Origin: a virus
Length of the DNA stretch: 64,000 bases
Strand: one strand, 5' to 3'
IMG/VR virus record: IMGVR_UViG_3300044953_000426
Span: 1 to 64,000 of that record
Position numbers and translations under genes: made by a program. Positions within the stretch are counted from its first letter, which is position 1. Each line of letters opens with the position of its first letter. The notes beneath the pieces were generated by a model that ran no database searches, had not been told where the DNA came from, and was given only the letters and a program-made list of their open reading frames with translations. This document shows positions 58,595 to 64,000 of the stretch, piece after piece.

Positions 58595-59344
58595 TTATAA
58601 CGCCATAGTAATACATCCATGCTCATAAAACTCATTATACTTACGAACATATATAACTTTTAGGCGTTTGATTATTTTAGTAATTTGAGGTGTTGATGCC
58701 TCAGTCATTTCCTTAATATAGATGTATAAGGCTTTCTTATTGAATATATCTAAGTTTTCACTTTTTCTAAATAATTCCATTATACCATCAGCGATTTGAG
58801 CATCACGCTGTTTTGGAAATAATATAAACATATTATGGTCTATATATTTAGTAAATTGTTTTAAAAATGATGTTGGTTTAAGATCATTATCTTTTTCACT
58901 AGTATTTATAAGATCAATTAATATTGATTTATCTTCATCAACTGCTTCAACAGGTGCTTTATCTTTTAGCTTCTTATAATTTGTATTATTATATAAAATA
59001 AGATAGCGTTTAGCAATAGTACCAAAATAAGAATAAGCCTTTCCTTTACTTTGATCATATAGGTGTAATTTTTCAAGAAGAAAGGCAACAACTTCATGTT
59101 GGAGCTCAGGAATTGTATCCACTTCTGTATAGTAAAACTTAAAAGTGTGAATGATATTCTCAGCTAATTTATGAAACGCATAATTAATTTTTTCATTAAA
59201 AAGTTTATTTCGTTTTTTAGGACTTCTTAATCTCAAATATTCAATAATAGCATCCTCAGTTTCTTTAGTAAAATAATTAATTGACTGTTTTGGTTTGCGT
59301 TTACGGACAGTCCCTTTCTTGGTTAGTAATACTTCTTCACTCAT
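58595..59344 (-). CDS. Late sigma factor, gp55-like
   Basis: A 249-residue protein resembling the T4 late sigma factor gp55. The core region has VDTIPELQHEVVAFLLEKLH, then YDQSKGKAYSYFGTIAKRYL (residues about 75-115), which corresponds to sigma region 2 with its aromatic and basic DNA-melting residues. A C-terminal segment (TPQITKIIKRLKVIYVRKYN) could be a partial region 4 or a clamp-contact end. It lies upstream of the baseplate operon. It would direct host RNA polymerase to late promoters; the promoter sequence is not known. Confidence 0.74.
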   Translation of the reverse strand: MSEEVLLTKKGTVRKRKPKQSINYFTKETEDAIIEYLRLRSPKKRNKLFNEKINYAFHKLAENIIHTFKFYYTEVDTIPELQHEVVAFLLEKLHLYDQSKGKAYSYFGTIAKRYLILYNNTNYKKLKDKAPVEAVDEDKSILIDLINTSEKDNDLKPTSFLKQFTKYIDHNMFILFPKQRDAQIADGIMELFRKSENLDIFNKKALYIYIKEMTEASTPQITKIIKRLKVIYVRKYNEFYEHGCITMAL

Positions 59345-59345
59345 T

Positions 59346-59618
59346 TTAATTCTTCAAATAGTGAGTTAATGAATCCTGTATATTTTGTAAATTACGGAAG
59401 AAGAAACCAATCTGATCATCGGATTTAAATGCTTCTGTTAAATCAACAGTGTGAAGTTGTTTATTTGATTCTTCAACTATAGCAGCTACACTATCAATAA
59501 TGATCTTTTGTTTAGTAGCAATTTGCTCTAATTTAGTTACTTTTTGATTTAAGTTCCAAATGATGTATCCAAATATTGTGAATATCCATAATATAATTGA
59601 AATAATTCCTAGTATCAT
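59346..59618 (-). CDS. Small membrane protein next to late sigma factor
   Basis: A 90-residue protein with one N-terminal membrane segment (ILGIISIILWIFTIFGYIIW, residues 2-21), a coiled-coil middle and a C-terminal FKSDDQIGFFFRNLQNIQDS motif. I recall that C-terminal motif from small proteins beside gp55-type genes in other phages. It ends one base before the sigma start. A regulatory link to late transcription is possible, but the membrane segment argues for another role. Confidence 0.62.
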   Translation of the reverse strand: MILGIISIILWIFTIFGYIIWNLNQKVTKLEQIATKQKIIIDSVAAIVEESNKQLHTVDLTEAFKSDDQIGFFFRNLQNIQDSLTHYLKN

Positions 59619-59622
59619 AGTA

Positions 59623-60402
59623 TTATATATTTTTCATTAGTTCAGCTAAAGCGGGATTAGCCATTGTTTTAAGGACTTTTTGCTTAATAGCTGAATTATT
59701 TTTATTTGATTTAAAGTTGTTTGTTTTAGATTCTTTAGGTTGTTCTTGCTTTGGACCTAGCAACTTAGGTAACCACTCCTTCTCAAATTCAACTCTGGCG
59801 GCCATCAAATCTGCTTGATGTATAACATATATAATTGATGTACGTGGTTTAGTCTCTGGATTGAAAGTAATTAGATACGGCTTATTAGCTTCGTCATATA
59901 ATCCATCATGTAATTTAATAGCTAATATTTCATTTTTAGTAGGTATGATTCCATTGTTAATTAATAATTGTAATCCACGATCAGGAACAGTCATATATTC
60001 TAAACGATCATTAAACATATAATTTTCGTTTAGTTTATCTCGTCTCCATTGGTCTGTTTGTTCAATGTATGCTGCTTCTTCTTCTGTTCCAAATTTTCCC
60101 AAATCATGATTGATAGCTGAGAATATAAGTTCTTCAAGAGTATATGTATCAATCATACCTGTTTCTCTCCAAACAAAATCAATTTTAAGAGCACCTTCAA
60201 CTACTCGATTCACATGATCAATATATCCACCTGGAAAACAGTTGTGGTATTGAGGACGGTGTGAAGCAGGCATCATTATGAAGCGTTCTTCATGTTTAAG
60301 GTAAAATTGTTTAAGTTTTTTACCTCGTTCATCTGAAATATATTCATCAATATATTCAAGAAATGTATCCCAATTTGATTTAATTTGTTCTGGTGTTAGC
60401 AT
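59623..60402 (-). CDS. HD-domain phosphohydrolase
   Basis: A 259-residue HD-superfamily protein. Metal-binding residues follow the family pattern: His63 in GGYIDHVNRVV, the HD pair in SAINHDLGKFG (His99, Asp100), and later LHDGLYDEANKPYLITF and VIHQADLMAARVEFE, supplying further His/Asp ligands. The FPGGYIDH start is a motif I recall from T4-like marine phages. It probably hydrolyses nucleotides or phosphodiesters; substrate unknown. The C-terminal 50 residues are Lys/Asn-rich and probably flexible. Confidence 0.82.
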   Translation of the reverse strand: MLTPEQIKSNWDTFLEYIDEYISDERGKKLKQFYLKHEERFIMMPASHRPQYHNCFPGGYIDHVNRVVEGALKIDFVWRETGMIDTYTLEELIFSAINHDLGKFGTEEEAAYIEQTDQWRRDKLNENYMFNDRLEYMTVPDRGLQLLINNGIIPTKNEILAIKLHDGLYDEANKPYLITFNPETKPRTSIIYVIHQADLMAARVEFEKEWLPKLLGPKQEQPKESKTNNFKSNKNNSAIKQKVLKTMANPALAELMKNI

Positions 60403-60407
60403 AACTT

Positions 60408-60581
60408 TTATTGTTCTGAGTTAATTAATGTACGAATTTCTTCAACTTTATCTTTTAATTTACTAAGTATTTCTTTAGCTAATAATACTGTGAATTTAGG
60501 ATTTGAAAATTGTGCTTCAAAACCAATTAACATGTTTTCAAGTTGATCTAATTTGTTTTCTACTGGTTGTTTATATCTCAT
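60408..60581 (-). CDS. Small helical protein of 57 residues
   Basis: An ATG at 60581 overlaps the glutaredoxin-like gene's stop as ATGA and opens a 57-codon frame, starting MRYKQPVENKLDQLENMLIG and ending in RTLINSEQ. It fills the gap between the HD and glutaredoxin-like genes. The product is predicted helical with heptad-like Leu/Ile, so it is probably a dimer or partner-binding protein. Function unknown. Confidence 0.68.
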   Translation of the reverse strand: MRYKQPVENKLDQLENMLIGFEAQFSNPKFTVLLAKEILSKLKDKVEEIRTLINSEQ

Positions 60582-60883
60582 ATATATCTTTTTATAATAT
60601 TAATTAAGTCTGGTATTGTATCAAATGTAAGTAATTTATCTGATGTCTCCAACTCTGTTTCTGAGATGATAGTAATTACTTTAACTCCCAAATCAATGAA
60701 TACAATTGGGTATGATTTAGTTTTAAATTTGTCCTCTATTTTATCAGCAAATTCATTAAATTTATAAGCATCAATATTCTCATAGGTTATCCCTTCAGCG
60801 TCTAATTCACTCTTCAACCAATCACAATAATCACAATCATCTAATGTCAATAACCTTATTCCTACTTCACTCTTATTATTCAT
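60578..60883 (-). CDS. Glutaredoxin/thioredoxin-like protein
   Basis: A 101-residue protein of glutaredoxin size. The redox motif is CDYC (Cys17 and Cys20) at the start of the first helix, preceded by the strand IRLLTL. A cis-proline-like segment SYPIVFIDLG near 57-66 fits the fold. T4-like phages carry such proteins as reductants for ribonucleotide reductase; no reductase is seen in this window. It follows the MoxR module after a hairpin and a 130-base gap. Confidence 0.78.
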   Translation of the reverse strand: MNNKSEVGIRLLTLDDCDYCDWLKSELDAEGITYENIDAYKFNEFADKIEDKFKTKSYPIVFIDLGVKVITIISETELETSDKLLTFDTIPDLINIIKRYI

Positions 60884-60955
60884 AAGTTACTTATTAGTGC
60901 TCTAAAAAAAATATGGAAAATTCTCTGGGAGGCCAAATTTTTTTTGATGTTTATA

Positions 60956-60964
60956 TATAAATAT
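60956..60964 (-). promoter_or_regulatory. ATATTTATA boundary motif after the MoxR gene
   Basis: Exact sense-strand copy directly after a hairpin, 72 bases before the glutaredoxin-like ATG. Confidence 0.35.
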
Positions 60965-60968
60965 ATAA

Positions 60969-60994
60969 GAGAGGTGAACTCACGCTCACCCCTC
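60969..60994 (-). terminator. Hairpin terminator after MoxR gene
   Basis: GAGAGGTGA (60969-60977) pairs with TCACCCCTC (60986-60994), nine pairs with one G-U, around an eight-base loop. On the sense strand it is followed by TTATATATTTATA rather than a pure U-run, so it may be a weak terminator or an mRNA 3' end. Confidence 0.6.
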
Positions 60995-61013
60995 AGGCTA
61001 ATCAACACCAACA

Positions 61014-62207
61014 TTATTTGGTAATATATTTAACTAATTCTTTATTTAACATCATTAATTTAAATTTACCTGGATTGCTGTTATAAATAGACTTAATCAT
61101 ATTATAACAAACGTCAGTAGCAAATATTTTTTCAGTAATAATTTTACCAATACGTTCAATTAATGGTTTCTCAACACTATTATCTTTAGCATAAAACTCT
61201 AAATAGTTAGCAACTCTTGTACCTAATGTTGAGGCAATATCTGCACGGTATGCTTTATCTTTACCTACTAGATTCTTAAGTGTATTCATCACATACTGTT
61301 CATCTTGAGTCATGATATTTTCTGGTGAAATCATCTTATCTAACTTATTATTAATGAACATTGTAAACAAAGTACTAAACTCACTACCAACTGAACCTTC
61401 TCCAATCATTTGAATTAATGGCAATTGGTCTTCAAATGATTTAATAGAACTAATACTGTTAAAGAACATACTAACACTTCTACTATTAATTTCCTTAGTA
61501 ACTAGTTCTGGATGCATTAATAAAAAATTAATACAACGACCATCTAACTTATTCTCTTCAGCCCACTTACCCCAACATTTAAGATCAAATTTTAAATTAA
61601 CACTAATAAATCTTGTTTTTTGAGCATTGTCAATACTATTAACTAAATAATCTCCATTATCAGGATTACTTGTTAATACAATATGCCAATCCTTAGGTAA
61701 CTTCCAACTAATATATTGTTGACGATCAATTAGCTCCATTACAGCTTGAATGAACCTCATATCAGCACGATTCCAGTCATCCAATAATAGAATACCACCA
61801 TTTTCTTTACCACTAATCCATTCTGGTGGACAGTAACTCATACGGTTCAAACCTGTAGTTGCATAACCTTCTTTACGATAGTCCTCAACTGCGTTTTCAT
61901 CTATCCATACTCTTTCTTTAGTATCTGTCATTTCAAATTGACGAATTGGAAAACCAACCAAGTCACCTATTTCTTCAATCTGTGCTAGATTCAATTTAAT
62001 AAAATTCAATCCCAACTCATTAGCAAGTTGAATAATAGAAGATGTTTTACCAATACCTGAATCACCTACTACTTCAATACTCACCATTGGTTTATTGTTT
62101 TCTTGTAGATAACGGTTGTTATCAATAATGTGTTTCAAAAAGTCCTTCAATTCATGGACATTTAATGAAACAGTTGCATTTGTTTTTGATGTTGATTTCT
62201 TAGCCAT
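61014..62207 (-). CDS. MoxR-type AAA+ ATPase
   Basis: A 397-residue AAA+ protein. Walker A is GDSGIGKT (residues 48-55), Walker B is GGILLLDDWNRAD near 133-145, and sensor 1 is IVLTSNPDNGDY. A conserved FIKLNLAQIEEIGDLVGFP follows Walker A, as in MoxR/dynein-related ATPases. It is followed in the genome by no chaperone but preceded by a VWA protein, the usual MoxR partner. Such pairs remodel or insert cofactors into target proteins; the target here is unknown. Confidence 0.87.
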   Translation of the reverse strand: MAKKSTSKTNATVSLNVHELKDFLKHIIDNNRYLQENNKPMVSIEVVGDSGIGKTSSIIQLANELGLNFIKLNLAQIEEIGDLVGFPIRQFEMTDTKERVWIDENAVEDYRKEGYATTGLNRMSYCPPEWISGKENGGILLLDDWNRADMRFIQAVMELIDRQQYISWKLPKDWHIVLTSNPDNGDYLVNSIDNAQKTRFISVNLKFDLKCWGKWAEENKLDGRCINFLLMHPELVTKEINSRSVSMFFNSISSIKSFEDQLPLIQMIGEGSVGSEFSTLFTMFINNKLDKMISPENIMTQDEQYVMNTLKNLVGKDKAYRADIASTLGTRVANYLEFYAKDNSVEKPLIERIGKIITEKIFATDVCYNMIKSIYNSNPGKFKLMMLNKELVKYITK

Positions 62208-62221
62208 TGTTATTTATTTTT

Positions 62222-63463
62222 TCATGAATTAATTTGTACTTTAGCACCTGGTAATTCATCATTAATTCTTCTTCCTGAACAATGAACCCATAATGTTGGT
62301 TTGCAAGGTGTCATTCTAGTTGAACATTCACCATCAGTTAGATAAATTAAGTTCTGGTATTTGTCTTTATGATCCCACAAATATTCTAATACTGGTTCAT
62401 AACTTGTACCTCCACGACCAGTTACTTCTTTGGCTTCTTCAGCTTTACCTTTATATTCATAAACACGACCAATTGAAGCATCACATTCAATAACAGTTAC
62501 TTCAGTACCTGTTTTCCATATATGATGAATCTCGCTTAAAAACTCCTTTAAATCATCTTTAGAAACTGATCCTGATGTGTCAACAGCTACAAGTGTATTT
62601 TTTCTTTGTTTAATTTTAAGGGCTGGATTACCATAGAAACGTTTATTTGGTTTACGTCTTGTTTTTTTAGTAAATACCTTACTAGCCATACCATTAAAAC
62701 GTCTTAAATATGTTCTCCAATCAATAACTGGTTCTTCAGAAACATAAAGTGAATCAATCAATTCTTTCAACTCACCAGGTACAGTACCTCTTTGTTTCAT
62801 AACCTGTTCAGCAGTGTCTTTAAGTTGATGTTCAATTTGTTTTTCCATCAATTTCTTTTCTGCCTCATCCATCCCCTCATATTGCTTCCAAAACTCATGA
62901 GATGCTTTAACAGTGACTTTAGTACCATCACCTAATGTTATTTCTCTTACTTCACCATCACCATTAGCATCTTTCATTGCTTGAACAAACTTAGCTACAT
63001 CACCATCAGGATTATTTTGTATTTCTTGTTGTAACAACTCATAATACTTTCTAGTACCTGCTTTAACAGGTAAATTCATAGCAGCCCAAGGTGCGTTAGT
63101 AATTTCTAAACCATCCCAAGTTTTGTCTTTATAAGAGTCTTCAATGTATTGATTAATTTCTAAATCAGCAGCTATATTCAATAACTCCTTTTCTGAATAT
63201 GAATCATACATTTGTAAATGTTTAAAAGCAATATGTAATAATTCATGTTTCAATACTGCTATTTTAACATTGCTGCTTATTGTCTCCCAAAATTTAGGAC
63301 TAATAACTAATTTAGTATTGATATCATCTTTAGCAACACAAGCAGTTGAAACAACATCATTTAATTCTTTATTTAGACTAATCAAGAATAATCCATAAAA
63401 TGGTTCCTTAAACATTAATATCTTTGAATGTTTAGCAATATCTGAATGTATATTATCTATCAT
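62222..63463 (-). CDS. VWA-domain protein with metallopeptidase-like N-terminus (DUF2201-like)
   Basis: A 413-residue partner of the MoxR ATPase. The N-terminal half has a zinc-peptidase motif KHELLHIAFKH (His73, Glu74, His77) with a possible further ligand in AADLEINQYI. The C-terminal half is a von Willebrand A domain whose MIDAS motif is VAVDTSGSVSKDD near residue 295, with later TGRGGTSYEPV and YLTDGECST. The combination matches DUF2201-type proteins. Together with MoxR it may form a metal-dependent chaperone or insertase. Confidence 0.85.
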   Translation of the reverse strand: MIDNIHSDIAKHSKILMFKEPFYGLFLISLNKELNDVVSTACVAKDDINTKLVISPKFWETISSNVKIAVLKHELLHIAFKHLQMYDSYSEKELLNIAADLEINQYIEDSYKDKTWDGLEITNAPWAAMNLPVKAGTRKYYELLQQEIQNNPDGDVAKFVQAMKDANGDGEVREITLGDGTKVTVKASHEFWKQYEGMDEAEKKLMEKQIEHQLKDTAEQVMKQRGTVPGELKELIDSLYVSEEPVIDWRTYLRRFNGMASKVFTKKTRRKPNKRFYGNPALKIKQRKNTLVAVDTSGSVSKDDLKEFLSEIHHIWKTGTEVTVIECDASIGRVYEYKGKAEEAKEVTGRGGTSYEPVLEYLWDHKDKYQNLIYLTDGECSTRMTPCKPTLWVHCSGRRINDELPGAKVQINS

Positions 63464-63490
63464 AGTTTTTATTTTATATTAATCTATTAT

Positions 63491-64000
63491 TTAACTTTCG
63501 GTCATAAAAACAATATCAGCTAATACTTCTGTTGTTTCGTGTTCTGCTAATCTTGTGTTACTTATTTTAAATTCACGGTTAATATTATCTAATAAGAACT
63601 TTTTAACAATATCACCTTCTTTACCTGTTTTAAAATTATTTCTCAACCCAATACCAAATGTTTTCCAATTACTTTCCCAATATATTTCTTTTGTTTTAAG
63701 TAATTTAAAAAGACTTTTAAGATTGGTATTATATGGTATATACCAACTAGGTTTAAAATTCCTTATACGTTTTAATTTATGTAATAGAAGCGATATTAAT
63801 AATATTGTTGGTTGGCTCATAACTAAATTAGACATCATTTCAAATCCTAATTTAACATTGGCTTGATCTTTACTAAATAACATATCATGAAGTGTTTGTA
63901 AATATTCCTCATCTAATTCAATTCCTTCTTTATTCAACTCAATAAACATATCTTCATCAAATATAATTTTTAATTTACCTGATTTAATATCATTTCTTAA
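63491..64000 (-). CDS. Protein of unknown function, 5' end outside window
   Basis: The frame ending at 63491 has an ATG at 63949, but 17 further sense codons (reading LRNDIKSGKLKIIFDED) run without a stop to the window edge, so the true start is probably outside. The visible 169 residues are helical and mixed (LQTLHDMLFSKDQANVKLGF, then IRNFKPSWYIPYNTNLKSLF). It precedes the VWA/MoxR pair and may belong to the same operon. No family recognised. Confidence 0.62.
   Translation of the reverse strand, partial: LRNDIKSGKLKIIFDEDMFIELNKEGIELDEEYLQTLHDMLFSKDQANVKLGFEMMSNLVMSQPTILLISLLLHKLKRIRNFKPSWYIPYNTNLKSLFKLLKTKEIYWESNWKTFGIGLRNNFKTGKEGDIVKKFLLDNINREFKISNTRLAEHETTEVLADIVFMTES

Noticed and set aside
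1705-60964. Reading TATAAATA as rightward T4 late promoters on the plus strand
   Set aside because: No supported gene lies on the plus strand downstream of any copy, so the motif must serve the minus-strand genes or have another role.
1-64000. tRNA genes, integrase, insertion sequences or attachment sites
   Set aside because: Gene-free gaps are short and show no cloverleaf, recombinase motif or terminal inverted repeats; nothing supports a temperate life style in this window.

Overview
The window is a stretch of an AT-rich, T4-like contractile-tailed phage (myovirus) genome. Every supported gene lies on the minus strand, so transcription order runs from position 64000 towards 1. The T4-type signature is clear: a two-domain terminase, a portal, an S77-type prohead protease, an acidic scaffold, a gp23-like capsid protein, gp13/gp14/gp15-like neck and tail-terminator proteins, gp6/gp25-like baseplate wedge proteins, a gp55-like late sigma factor, PhoH, a primase, and a MoxR/VWA pair. 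The host is probably a member of the Bacteroidetes. Shine-Dalgarno sequences are nearly absent, and the one clear signal peptide ends in the flavobacterial style (GNAQ). That host call is inference. No tRNA, CRISPR array, integrase or insertion sequence was seen, and no gap longer than about 190 bases lacks a gene.

Layout in transcription order. 64000-58600 holds regulation and metabolism: a VWA metallopeptidase-like protein, a MoxR ATPase, a glutaredoxin-like protein, an HD hydrolase and a gp55-like sigma. 58560-41490 holds the baseplate and tail-tip module: a hub whose OB-fold, lysozyme and beta-spike parts sit on three consecutive genes, gp25-like and gp6-like wedge proteins, a GH19 endolysin, a 1624-residue wedge or tail protein, and fibre-type proteins with Pro-Thr linkers. 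41470-37500 holds DNA and envelope functions: a GIY-YIG nuclease, a primase, a RecB-like nuclease, a glycosyltransferase, a 29-residue membrane peptide and a metallophosphoesterase. 37500-25850 is a tightly overlapping accessory block with an AT-hook protein, a P-loop kinase, a three-domain nucleotidyltransferase/HExxH/HAD protein, a ferritin-like protein, ParB-like proteins and many small unknowns. 25780-21390 holds an FAD oxidoreductase, a kinase and a spanin-like pair. 21200-9470 is the head module in T4 order (terminase, portal, core proteins, protease, scaffold, capsid) and ends at a strong terminator. 9384-1 holds PhoH, the neck and tail-terminator genes and a run of fibre genes, the last of which leaves the window.

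The most interesting signal is a short N-terminal leader shared by about 17 otherwise unrelated proteins. There are three types (MIxLxDILxE, M[KR]IRIxKE, MxDNFxxKKFxxE), nearly all ending in [LI]xE. This is the cleavage consensus of T4-type prohead protease, and the arrangement matches the capsid-targeting sequences of T4 internal proteins. I infer that this phage loads a large set of enzymes and binding proteins into its head for processing by its own protease and ejection with the DNA. The three-domain protein carries further [LI]xE sites between its domains, so it may be a cleaved polyprotein.

Other notable signals: a sense-strand ATATTTATA motif at most non-overlapping gene boundaries, often exactly three bases before the start codon; a duplicated small gene killed by one ochre codon; several genes below 60 codons; and Pro-Thr tracts that appear to act as domain-swapping joints.
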